From assembly GCA_016292785.1 (NCBI GenBank), contig JAEDFL010000047.1:1-14591 (forward strand): a DNA stretch of 14,591 nucleotides. Reading direction: 5' to 3'. Below the pieces are notes generated by a model. That model was not told the origin of the DNA. It saw only the letters and a program-made list of their open reading frames with translations, and ran no database searches. This DNA is from Clostridiaceae bacterium. Lineage in GTDB: Bacteria; Bacillota; Clostridia; Oscillospirales; Acutalibacteraceae. Positions 7,475 through 14,293 of the stretch are shown piece by piece (within the stretch, counting starts at the first letter, position 1; each line of letters opens with the position of its first letter). Position numbers and translations under genes: made by a program.

Positions 7475-7501
7475 AGGGCGGAGTTATGATAATTCCGCCC
7501 T
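7475..7501 (+). terminator. Hairpin between the ceramidase-like gene and the first PHP gene
   Basis: AGGGCGGAGTTA (7475-7486) pairs with TAATTCCGCCCT (7490-7501), with one G-T pair and a 3-base loop. It begins 8 bases after the stop. Only TTTGACTTTG follows, a poor U-tract, and the PHP ribosome binding site lies just 12 bases further on. It could be a partial terminator or mRNA-stabilising hairpin that lowers expression of the PHP genes relative to the first gene. Confidence 0.62.
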
Positions 7502-7525
7502 TTGACTTTGTGAGGCGGTACTGTT

Positions 7526-8296
7526 ATGTTTTTACACGAAGCAACCTACGATCTTGACGAGCTGGCAAGGTTTAATCTCCATTGCCATACCCACTATTCA
7601 AACTGTGCCAAGAGAGAAATGACGGTTGAAAATATTATAAAAGAGGCGGAGCGATGCGGGCTTGAGATGCTTTCGCTGAACGATCATATCCTTTCCCCCG
7701 ATGAGCTTGAACAGCATTTCGAAAATAACGAACAGCTCAGAAAGGAAGTTGAAGCGACAGGAACGAAGATAAAGGTGTTGATCGGCGGCGAATTTTCGGC
7801 ATACGATACCGATAAATACACTCTGCGCTTTGCGGACGAAAAATTTAAACCCGATTACAGGCTTTATGCCGCCAACCATTATCACGTTGAAGCGTGGCAC
7901 AGACCTGAGGACAGATCGCCCGACGGATTCAAAGAACATATGACGGGAGTTCTGACCTGCCTCTTTAATGAAAAGGCGGCGGACTGCATTGCTCATCCGA
8001 TTTACGGCGGATATTCCGCAAGATTTCTCGACGAAAAATACGGTCACGAGGTCGCAACGGTCGGCAAGGCGTGGAGTGACAACGAGCTGGGCGATATTAT
8101 GCAGCTCGGTCACGAGAGCGGCTGTGCTTGGGAGCTGAACAGGGGAGCGGTGCTCGGAGATCCCGAATTTTTCCGCCGAATGTTCAACATCGGCAGGGAG
8201 ATCGGAGTTGTTTTTAACTTCGGCACGGACGCCCATTCGATCGCAGACATAGACACACGAAAGAATTTAGATGAAGTAAAGAGGGTTCTTCTTTAA
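7526..8296 (+). CDS. PHP-domain metal-dependent phosphoesterase-like protein (first of two)
   Basis: This 256-residue protein has the PHP (polymerase and histidinol phosphatase) fold, which normally hydrolyses phosphoesters with a di- or trinuclear metal centre. Visible metal-ligand motifs in order are NLHCHTHYS (H19, H21), LNDHIL (D53, H54), GGEFSA (E89), AANHYHVE (H118, H120), IAHPIYGG (H157) and FGTDAHS (D235, H237). All the canonical positions are present, so it is probably active. It has no signal peptide or extra domain. AGGCGG at 7513-7518 is a modest ribosome binding site 7 bases before the ATG. The gene follows the ceramidase-like gene by 58 bases and overlaps the next PHP gene by one base. 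The substrate cannot be predicted; histidinol phosphatase is one possibility, but no his gene is nearby. Confidence 0.88.
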   Translation: MFLHEATYDLDELARFNLHCHTHYSNCAKREMTVENIIKEAERCGLEMLSLNDHILSPDELEQHFENNEQLRKEVEATGTKIKVLIGGEFSAYDTDKYTLRFADEKFKPDYRLYAANHYHVEAWHRPEDRSPDGFKEHMTGVLTCLFNEKAADCIAHPIYGGYSARFLDEKYGHEVATVGKAWSDNELGDIMQLGHESGCAWELNRGAVLGDPEFFRRMFNIGREIGVVFNFGTDAHSIADIDTRKNLDEVKRVLL

Positions 8297-8298
8297 TG
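8280..8298 (+). promoter_or_regulatory. TAATG stop-start junction coupling the two PHP genes
   Basis: The first PHP gene stops with TAA at 8294-8296 and the second starts with ATG at 8296-8298, sharing one base. AGAGGG at 8280-8285, inside the first gene, is the ribosome binding site at 10 bases. This arrangement favours translational coupling and a fixed ratio of the two proteins. Confidence 0.85.
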
Positions 8299-8967
8299 GA
8301 ATACAAATATGAGCTGCACTGTCACACGGCGGAAACGAGCGAATGTGCGGCAATCAGCGCAAAGGACTCGGTTGAATTTTATAAGTCGCTCGGTTACAGC
8401 GGAATGGTTATCACGGATCACTATTCTTTCCTGACCTTCGGCACGGACAGCTCCTTTAAAAAGCAGATTGACGTTGATAAATATCTTAAAGGTTATCGCT
8501 CTGCCCTTGAGGCGGCAGGCGATGACTTTACAGTCCTGCTCGGAATGGAAATACGGTACTTTGCGACCACTAACGACTTCCTTGTCTACGGAATTGACGA
8601 GGATTTTATCAGGAAAAACGGCAATATGCTTTTCAAAGGTCCGAGGCGTTTCTACGAGCTTGTTAAGGCAAGCGGCGGACTTGTTATTCAGGCTCATCCT
8701 TACCGTCAGTATGTTCACCGTGCCAACCCTAAGTATATTGACGGCTGCGAGATATTCAACGCAAAGGACAGAGACAAGGACTTCAATAAAAAAGCGCAGG
8801 CTTGGGCGGAGAAAAAAGACTTTAAAATAGTGACGGGCGGCGCTGACTTTCACCGTGAGAGTCAGAAAGCGAACGCTTCGGGAATTATCACGGAAGAAAA
8901 AATACGCAACAATTCCGACCTTGTCCGCATACTTAAAAGCGGAGAGTATAAAATAAATATGTTTTAA
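8296..8967 (+). CDS. PHP-domain metal-dependent phosphoesterase-like protein (second of two)
   Basis: This 223-residue PHP protein shows ELHCHTAETS (H8, H10), ITDHYS (D41, H42), LLGMEIRYF (E85), IQAHPYR (H134) and TGGADFHRES (D184, H186), the usual metal-binding series. It is shorter than its upstream partner and clearly divergent from it (for example HCHTAETSE against HCHTHYSNC), so the pair is not a recent duplication. The closest general description is a PHP phosphatase of the kind acting on small phosphorylated metabolites. No membrane or export signal is present. It is the last gene of the unit: after its stop there are 98 bases and a new promoter candidate, with no clear terminator between. 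Confidence 0.88.
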   Translation: MEYKYELHCHTAETSECAAISAKDSVEFYKSLGYSGMVITDHYSFLTFGTDSSFKKQIDVDKYLKGYRSALEAAGDDFTVLLGMEIRYFATTNDFLVYGIDEDFIRKNGNMLFKGPRRFYELVKASGGLVIQAHPYRQYVHRANPKYIDGCEIFNAKDRDKDFNKKAQAWAEKKDFKIVTGGADFHRESQKANASGIITEEKIRNNSDLVRILKSGEYKINMF

Positions 8968-8999
8968 AATGTAAACTTTTTACAAAATAGGAAAAACGT

Positions 9000-9029
9000 C
9001 TTTATTTTTAAAAGAGTATATGGTATTCT
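9000..9029 (+). promoter_or_regulatory. Possible promoter of the lipase-like gene
   Basis: TATTCT at 9024-9029, preceded by TGG (extended -10), lies 24 bases downstream of a T-rich CTTTATTTTT element at 9000-9009. There is no good TTGACA. The same T-rich element and spacing occur before the genes at 11164 and 14294, which raises confidence a little. Confidence 0.42.
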
Positions 9030-9065
9030 AATATCAAAGAAACAACGGAATGAGGAAGATGAGAC

Positions 9066-10826
9066 TTGAAGTGTCGGAATAAGCTTATTGCCGCTCTGCT
9101 TGCGGTCGCCGTTTTTCTTTCTGTATTTCCTGTCACGGCAGGGGCAGAGAAAACGGTCACCGGAACTTATCAGTGCGACTGGTTTGACGAAAGTCTTTTT
9201 TATCCATATGAATATGAGGATGAGTGGTTCTCGGGCAGTGCTTATGAATACTGTCACGAGCTGGCTTTGCTTGCCCTCAATGTGTCTATGGCGTCCTTCA
9301 ATTCCTTCGATAATGCCGACAGGGACGGAAATATCGAAAAAATGCTTGTGAACTGCGGCTATGAGGTCGCTCCCTACGGCTTCGACAGCGAGGGCTACGA
9401 CACAGCCGCCGTTGAAATGGCGAGGAAAAAAGTCACCCTTAACGGCGAAAGCTTCACCGTTGTTATTGCCGCAATAAGAAGCGGTAACTACGGTATGGAG
9501 TGGGGCGGAAATCTCCGTGTCGGAACGGGAGAAAACCATCTCGGCTTCGATATCGGAAAGGAGATAATTCTCAATTATCTCAACGATTATTTTACGGATT
9601 ATCCGACAGAGGGCAGGGTAAAGCTCCTCATTCCCGGATACAGCCGTGGCGGTTCGATTGCAAATCTTGTCGGCGCCGAGCTTGATGACGGCAGTTATTC
9701 CGAGTGTCTGAACAGACCGGACGGAATAAAAAATATTTCGCTGTCGAAAGACGATATATATGTTTACACCTACGAGGCTCCGCAATGCACGAAAAAATCG
9801 GACTGCGATGACGCTGTGTACGGCAATATTTTCAATATTATGAATCCGAATGACTATGTTCCCAAGTTTGTGATGGAAGATTGGGGATTTAAGCATTACG
9901 GCGTAGAATACTATCTTCCCTCGGCAGAGAACTGCGACAATTTTGATGCGTACTATGAAAATGTGTGCAAGACCTTTGACGATATGCTGAAGGATCAGGA
10001 CAAGGATTACAAATCCTGCTTTTACAACGAGGAGGATTCACGCTCTGTCGGCGCAATGCTGGATTCTCTGCTGTCAAAGCTCAGCAATGATGTTTTTAAA
10101 AATCAGAAATACTATTCAGAAAACTTTGAGGACGGACTTGTCTTCTTTGCCGGTCAGTACATCGGCAAAAAACTCAATGCAGGCAATGCGATGAAAACCT
10201 TCGGAGTAGCTTTGGCGGCTGTTGCCCTCGGCATTATTCCAACAAATATGGAAACGATCAGAAGTGACGGCTTCCGTTCTTATCTTGCAAATCAAATCGC
10301 AGAAAGCGACGCAAGCAGGAACCTTACTCAAAGTCAGATTCAGGGCTTGATAGATGTTCTGATATCTCTGCTGGAGTTTGTCAAGGACAATCGCTCCGAT
10401 GTTATCGCTCTGCTCGGTCAGATCAACACAATGAAGAATGTTCATCAGCCTTATGTAAACCTGTCATGGATGAGGACGATAGACGGCAATGATATGCTTG
10501 AAATCAACTCCGTGACGGAAAAGCTTCTTCATGTTTCGACCAATAGGCTTGACCTGAAATATAAGGCGAACGCAAGAATAACCGCCGACTATGACAGCAA
10601 CCTCGGAAATGTTGAATGGAAATCGGAAGAAAACGATATTGTTTCTGTTGATGATAACGGCAACGTTTCGGCGAAAGGCGGCGGAGAGGCGATAGTAACT
10701 GCCGAGCTTCGTGCTGCCGACGGAAAGCTGATTGATTCGGAAAAGGTTAAGGTAACCGTTCACATGAACAAGCTGGAGATCATAGTTTCAACCATAAAGA
10801 ATATATTCGGAAAGGCGGCGGCTTAA
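9066..10826 (+). CDS. Exported lipase-like alpha/beta hydrolase with C-terminal Ig-like (Big_2) domain
   Basis: This 586-residue protein begins with a signal peptide (KCRNKLIAALLAVAVFLSV, probable cleavage after AGA near residue 27). The nucleophile elbow IPGYSRGGSIAN holds S193 in a GxSxG-type motif. NIMNPNDYVPKF (D263) and NVHQPYVNLSWM (H460) suit the Asp and His of a Ser-Asp-His triad, an arrangement seen in class 3 lipase-like proteins. About 70 residues (490-565) at the C-terminus read as a Big_2 domain (VEWKSEENDIVSVDDNGNV). A short helix-like tail (KLEIIVSTIKNIFGKAAA) ends the chain. It probably acts outside the cell on an ester or acyl substrate; the substrate is unknown. The start is TTG: an in-frame TGA at 9060-9062 excludes anything further upstream, and AGGAAG at 9053-9058 sits 7 bases before it. 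The small membrane protein gene begins directly after its stop. Confidence 0.87.
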   Translation: MKCRNKLIAALLAVAVFLSVFPVTAGAEKTVTGTYQCDWFDESLFYPYEYEDEWFSGSAYEYCHELALLALNVSMASFNSFDNADRDGNIEKMLVNCGYEVAPYGFDSEGYDTAAVEMARKKVTLNGESFTVVIAAIRSGNYGMEWGGNLRVGTGENHLGFDIGKEIILNYLNDYFTDYPTEGRVKLLIPGYSRGGSIANLVGAELDDGSYSECLNRPDGIKNISLSKDDIYVYTYEAPQCTKKSDCDDAVYGNIFNIMNPNDYVPKFVMEDWGFKHYGVEYYLPSAENCDNFDAYYENVCKTFDDMLKDQDKDYKSCFYNEEDSRSVGAMLDSLLSKLSNDVFKNQKYYSENFEDGLVFFAGQYIGKKLNAGNAMKTFGVALAAVALGIIPTNMETIRSDGFRSYLANQIAESDASRNLTQSQIQGLIDVLISLLEFVKDNRSDVIALLGQINTMKNVHQPYVNLSWMRTIDGNDMLEINSVTEKLLHVSTNRLDLKYKANARITADYDSNLGNVEWKSEENDIVSVDDNGNVSAKGGGEAIVTAELRAADGKLIDSEKVKVTVHMNKLEIIVSTIKNIFGKAAA

Positions 10827-10997
10827 TTGAGCAGATATTTTGTTCTGATTTTTCTTGTTCTCGGCATAGGTGTGGGTGCTTTGCTCTCGCTTGTGACGGA
10901 CGTAAATATATTTGTCAACATGATTATCGGTGCTCTTGCAGGCGCCGCAGTCGGATATTTCCTTAAAGTTAAGGTTGAAAAGGATACAAACAAATAA
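10827..10997 (+). CDS. Small two-helix membrane protein, TTG start
   Basis: This 56-residue reading frame starts at TTG directly after the lipase-like gene's TAA and ends in TAA at 10995-10997. It encodes two hydrophobic segments, residues 4-22 (YFVLIFLVLGIGVGALLSL) and about 28-46 (IFVNMIIGALAGAAVGYFL), with a short connecting loop and a charged C-terminus (KVKVEKDTNK). The second helix has a small-residue GALAGAAVG face that could favour helix packing. AAAGG at 10811-10815 is a weak ribosome binding site 11 bases upstream, so translation probably depends on coupling to the gene before it. A terminator follows 10 bases after the stop, which fits it being the last gene of a two-gene unit. No family is recognised; an accessory role for the exported hydrolase is only a guess. 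Confidence 0.68.
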   Translation: MSRYFVLIFLVLGIGVGALLSLVTDVNIFVNMIIGALAGAAVGYFLKVKVEKDTNK

Positions 10998-11007
10998 ATA
11001 AATTATC

Positions 11008-11043
11008 GGGCTGTCACTGAGTGCGGCAGCCCATTGTTATTTT
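11008..11043 (+). terminator. Rho-independent terminator after the lipase/small protein unit
   Basis: GGGCTGTC (11008-11015) pairs with GGCAGCCC (11025-11032) with one wobble pair, and a further CG pair lies inside a mismatch. ATTGTTATTTT follows as the U-tract. It starts 10 bases after the small gene's stop. Confidence 0.85.
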
Positions 11044-11072
11044 AAAGGTCATATTAATATCTCATATAATAT

Positions 11073-11102
11073 CTTTTCTTTTTCGGAAGTATACTGTATA
11101 AT
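11073..11102 (+). promoter_or_regulatory. Promoter of the LRR-transglutaminase pair
   Basis: A perfect TATAAT lies at 11097-11102, with CTTTTCTTTTT at 11073-11083 in the -35 area and no TTGACA. A second TATAAT at 11065-11070 lacks a clear -35. GGAGGAAG at 11149-11156 is the ribosome binding site for the ATG at 11164, leaving a leader of about 55 bases. Confidence 0.6.
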
Positions 11103-11163
11103 TACAGAAAACAAAACGACGGGAATATAATGAAAATAAAAATGATGCGGAGGAAGTGTTAAA

Positions 11164-12087
11164 ATGAATAAGAACACTAAAAGAAAGACAGCATTTTTTT
11201 GCTGTGTCATTCTCGCAGTTGCGGCTTTTTTCGGAGGCAATCATTATTCGGTATTTGCCGAGACAATTACACAAGATTTGGTTGAAATTGACGACGGTTT
11301 TTATGAACGGCTTGAAGATGATGAGATAAGCCTTACCGGCATTGAAAACACTGACACCATCAGAAAAATAATAAAAAAAGAAAAGCCCAAAACAGTCGAG
11401 CTCCGTTCCTGCACAATAAACGATCCAAACCTTTTTGATGGGCTCACGATAGAAAATTTGAGATTTAATTATGCATCGGTAAAAGCCAAAAGACTGAAAA
11501 TGCCTGCGGGTCTTTTTGAGCTGACGTTTGAAAACTGCGATGCTGAGGAAAATCAAAATTTCAGATTTCTTAAAGGGCAGAACTATAGCGTCATCACTTT
11601 TAGAAGAATGGATATTGATAACCTTAAATTTATGAAGGGTATCGGAACAATTGAAAGTCTGTACTTTGACAACACCTCAATCGGCTCCTTAGAGGGAATT
11701 GATACGGTTAAAAAGATATATTCGCTTGAGCTTAGTTACACCGGTCTTGATGATATAAGTCCTCTTGACGGAAATATTGATTTAAAATGCCTGACATTGC
11801 ATGAAACAAATGTCGATGATGTTTCACCCTTGGCTAATACAAATATATCTTCGCTCGAGTTGTTCGGCTCACCGATAAAATCCTATGAGCCGCTGACGAG
11901 AATGGACAGTCTGAAAGAGCTTTCGGCAAGTGACAATGAAATGTCTTACGACCCGGAGGTTGAAGCCGCTTTAATTTCTAAATTAGGCAGCAGTCCGTGG
12001 AAAAAAGATGCCGCAAAAATAAAAGAAAAGGTACAAACCATCGCAAAGGAAATAACCGACGGTTCAATGACGGAACGTGAAAAATAA
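11164..12087 (+). CDS. N-terminal part of a frameshifted LRR-transglutaminase surface protein (first paralogue)
   Basis: This 307-residue open frame encodes a signal peptide (TAFFCCVILAVAAFFGG, probable cleavage after VFA near residue 32) and a leucine-rich domain. The clearest repeats, about residues 160-260, share the pattern SLEGID / LDDISPLDGN / VDDVSPLANTNISSLELFGSPIKS, resembling internalin-like short repeats. It aligns along its whole length with the intact gene at 12740-14224 (for example ISPLENTNISCLDIANSPIKS there). The frame stops at TAA 12085-12087, exactly where the paralogue continues into its transglutaminase-like domain. Reading one A more in the run 12080-12084 restores the paralogue's frame. 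It is therefore the front half of a broken or recoded gene rather than a complete protein. The start has a strong GGAGGAAG site. Confidence 0.85.
   Translation: MNKNTKRKTAFFCCVILAVAAFFGGNHYSVFAETITQDLVEIDDGFYERLEDDEISLTGIENTDTIRKIIKKEKPKTVELRSCTINDPNLFDGLTIENLRFNYASVKAKRLKMPAGLFELTFENCDAEENQNFRFLKGQNYSVITFRRMDIDNLKFMKGIGTIESLYFDNTSIGSLEGIDTVKKIYSLELSYTGLDDISPLDGNIDLKCLTLHETNVDDVSPLANTNISSLELFGSPIKSYEPLTRMDSLKELSASDNEMSYDPEVEAALISKLGSSPWKKDAAKIKEKVQTIAKEITDGSMTEREK
12080..12087 (+). other. Frameshift site in an A5 run splitting the first LRR-transglutaminase gene
   Basis: The codons GAA AAA TAA end the front half. Shifting by one base (re-reading an A, or one extra A in the run 12080-12084) gives GAA AAA ATA AAG GCA ATA, which continues as KIKAITLYIMDHLTYDY. 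The intact paralogue reads KKIRTITEYVAGHIEYDY at the same place. This could be a real mutation, a sequencing or assembly error in a homopolymer, or -1 recoding on AAA before a UAA stop. Confidence 0.85.
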
Positions 12088-12107
12088 AGGCAATAACATT
12101 ATACATT

Positions 12108-12743
12108 ATGGATCATCTGACATATGATTACCGTATAAATAAAGACGACGATCTCATAATGGAATATAACGATCATCAATTAGAATATGCACTTGAAGAC
12201 AAGGGAATTTGTATCAATTATGCCAAGCTTGCACAGGCTCTTTTTACAGAGGCAGGAATTGAAAACTATACTCAAATGAACACAACCCATATTTGGAATG
12301 TTATAAAATTGGACGGCGAATATTATTCACATGATATAACCTTACTTGATATAGATAACGACAAAGAAGGCAGCGACGCAGTATGCTGGAATCTCTATTA
12401 CTTATGCAAATGGGATAAAAATGATTTTCCCGAAAGTCCTATACCGTCGCAATTGTATAACGAATTGAGAGAAAAAGAAGGATTTTTTGAATTCACGACA
12501 GACCCCGACGACGATAAATTTTACGATGAGCTGACGACCGTGCCCGTAAGTAGAGAAACTACGGGAGTGACTGCAGCCCTGAAAACATCATCGGGCTCCC
12601 GAGCAAATAAAGCCGTGATCTGCGGATTTATTGCGGCAGCAATCGTAATTGTAGCGACGGTAACCGTTGTGGTTATAAAAAAGAAAAAGCAGCCGACGGC
12701 AGAAGCGGAAAATAAATCGGATATAGGAGAGAAATCGGAATGA
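12108..12743 (+). CDS. C-terminal part of the frameshifted LRR-transglutaminase protein: catalytic domain and membrane anchor
   Basis: The 211 codons from the ATG at 12108 continue the protein begun at 11164 in another frame. They contain the transglutaminase-like core: GKGICVNYA-type motif GICINYAK with C35, THIWNVIKL with H61 and HDITLLD with D76, a Cys-His-Asp triad. Then come an acidic linker, a membrane helix (about 169-190, AVICGFIAAAIVIVATVTVVV) and a cytoplasmic KKKK run with an acidic tail. There is no ribosome binding site near the ATG (the nearest AAAGG is 17 bases away), and the coding sequence is open back to 12081, so the ATG is probably just an internal Met of a longer product of about 526 residues. 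All catalytic residues are kept, meaning the break is recent, artefactual or suppressed. The stop overlaps the next start as ATGA. Confidence 0.8.
   Translation: MDHLTYDYRINKDDDLIMEYNDHQLEYALEDKGICINYAKLAQALFTEAGIENYTQMNTTHIWNVIKLDGEYYSHDITLLDIDNDKEGSDAVCWNLYYLCKWDKNDFPESPIPSQLYNELREKEGFFEFTTDPDDDKFYDELTTVPVSRETTGVTAALKTSSGSRANKAVICGFIAAAIVIVATVTVVVIKKKKQPTAEAENKSDIGEKSE
12725..12743 (+). promoter_or_regulatory. Ribosome binding site and ATGA overlap joining the tandem paralogues
   Basis: AGGAGA at 12725-12730 lies 9 bases before the ATG at 12740. That ATG overlaps the previous TGA stop (12741-12743), so the two paralogues are co-transcribed and probably translationally coupled. Confidence 0.85.
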
Positions 12744-14224
12744 ATAAGATCGGAAATACAGTAAAGCTTTTAAGAATAACCGGCATCTTTTTCGTCGCTG
12801 CCATGTTTAGTATTCTGCCTGCTCTGAATGTCTGTGCAAAACAGATTACGTCCGGCAAAGGAAGCTACGATTTTGACGGATCGGGCGCGCTCTGCGTATA
12901 TGATATGACCGATGAAGATATAAAGAATATACTTGAACAGAAAAAAACGACAGCGATTGAGCTGAACGGCTGTACAATAACAGAGCCGGATACTTTAAAT
13001 CAGGATTATTTGGAGATTATCACATTAGATAATTGCGAAATAAAAGCGAAAAATTTCAAGTTTAATGAGAATCTTGAAAATCTTCAGATAGTAGATTATG
13101 CGAATGGGGACATGAGCTTCTTTGAAAATAACAGCTTCGATACCATTTGGTTTAAATACTGCGAATTTGACAATCTGAAATTTTTAGAAAAGCTGAAAAG
13201 TGCCGAAGCAATCTCGTTTTTCTCCTGCAGCTTAGGCTCAATAAAAGGCGTTGAAAAGGTTCAGGGACTAGAGTATCTTGAATTTGCAAATGTAGGTATA
13301 GAGGATATCAGCCTCCTTAAGGACAACGAAACGCTTAAAACCCTTAAAATCAGCAGCACCTGTGTAACCGATATTTCACCTCTCGAAAACACAAATATCA
13401 GCTGTCTTGACATAGCGAATTCTCCGATTAAATCCCTTCGTCCCCTCACAAAAATGAAAAATCTGGATTTACTTTGGGCTGAAAACACGGAGATGATTTA
13501 TGACAAAGAAATTGTTGACAGTCTCAATGCAAAGCAAGACGGTTTATATGAATACTCAGATGATGCGGCGGAAATTCAAACCGAGGTTCGTCAGCTGGCA
13601 AAGAGCCTTGTAAACGACAGCATGACATATGAGAAAAAAATTCGCACAATAACGGAATATGTCGCAGGTCATATTGAATATGATTATGAGCATTGCGATA
13701 CCGAGAACAATGATGACATGGTATCCGAATATAACACATATGCTCTCAAGCATGCACTGGACGGCAAGGGAATTTGTGTAAACTATGCAATGCTTTGCGA
13801 TGCACTTTTCAGGGAGTGCGGAATTGAGTGTTATCTTCAATTAAGTGACGAGCATATTTGGAATGTTGTGCGAATCGGCGATGATTACAGAGTCGTTGAC
13901 GCAACCTACATCAGCTCGGACGGCTTTCAAGAGAATAACTATCTGGCAAAATTCGAGGAGTATTCCAATGTTCCCGGCTCGTATCCCACGAGAATATACC
14001 TGATGAGAAGAAACATCCAACCCGATGAAATCGACGAAATCGGCACTGCTGAAGAAGTAAACAGCCAAGCGCAAAGCCAAAATACGGTTATTATCTGCTC
14101 GGCGGCTGCCATTGTCATAATAATATTACTTGTAATTGTTATAAAAAAGAAAAAGGCAAAGGGCTCCGAGACGGCTGAAACGGTCAATGAATATAATAAT
14201 GAGCAAAACGGAAATGAGATATAG
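12740..14224 (+). CDS. Membrane-anchored LRR-transglutaminase-like surface protein (second, intact paralogue)
   Basis: This 494-residue protein has four parts. A signal peptide (ITGIFFVAAMFSILPAL, probable cleavage after VCA at 33) comes first. Residues about 70-255 form a leucine-rich domain with degenerate repeats (for example IEDISLLKDNETLKTLKIS and VTDISPLENTNISCLDIA). Residues about 275-390 are a transglutaminase-like domain with C346 in GKGICVNYAM, H372 in EHIWNVV and D387 in VVDATY. A membrane helix (about 449-468) and KKKK plus a hydrophilic tail end the chain. The protein should sit in the cytoplasmic membrane with both domains outside and the tail inside. Transglutaminase-like domains act as peptidases, amidases or crosslinkers, so the reaction is not decided. 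The gene overlaps its frameshifted sister by four bases. The pair differ at many positions, so the duplication is old. Confidence 0.88.
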   Translation: MNKIGNTVKLLRITGIFFVAAMFSILPALNVCAKQITSGKGSYDFDGSGALCVYDMTDEDIKNILEQKKTTAIELNGCTITEPDTLNQDYLEIITLDNCEIKAKNFKFNENLENLQIVDYANGDMSFFENNSFDTIWFKYCEFDNLKFLEKLKSAEAISFFSCSLGSIKGVEKVQGLEYLEFANVGIEDISLLKDNETLKTLKISSTCVTDISPLENTNISCLDIANSPIKSLRPLTKMKNLDLLWAENTEMIYDKEIVDSLNAKQDGLYEYSDDAAEIQTEVRQLAKSLVNDSMTYEKKIRTITEYVAGHIEYDYEHCDTENNDDMVSEYNTYALKHALDGKGICVNYAMLCDALFRECGIECYLQLSDEHIWNVVRIGDDYRVVDATYISSDGFQENNYLAKFEEYSNVPGSYPTRIYLMRRNIQPDEIDEIGTAEEVNSQAQSQNTVIICSAAAIVIIILLVIVIKKKKAKGSETAETVNEYNNEQNGNEI

Positions 14225-14233
14225 TAAAAAATA

Positions 14234-14263
14234 CTTTTCTTTTTAAATCAAATAGTGTATAAT
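14234..14263 (+). promoter_or_regulatory. Promoter of the rmlB-like gene
   Basis: TATAAT at 14258-14263 follows CTTTTCTTTTT (14234-14244) with the same 24-base offset seen at 11073-11102. Transcription would start near 14270, with AAAGGAG at 14280-14286 as the ribosome binding site for the ATG at 14294. No clear terminator separates it from the preceding gene. Confidence 0.6.
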
Positions 14264-14293
14264 ATTTATGACAATTTCCAAAGGAGATTTTGT

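Noticed and set aside
8970..8984. TGTAAA-CTT-TTTACA hairpin after the second PHP gene as a terminator
   Set aside because: The stem is short and almost all AT, and no U-tract follows. Support is too weak to list.
8964..9896. 310-codon minus-strand open frame
   Set aside because: It is antisense to the lipase-like gene, with no recognisable domain and no ribosome binding site. The plus strand has a signal peptide and a catalytic triad.
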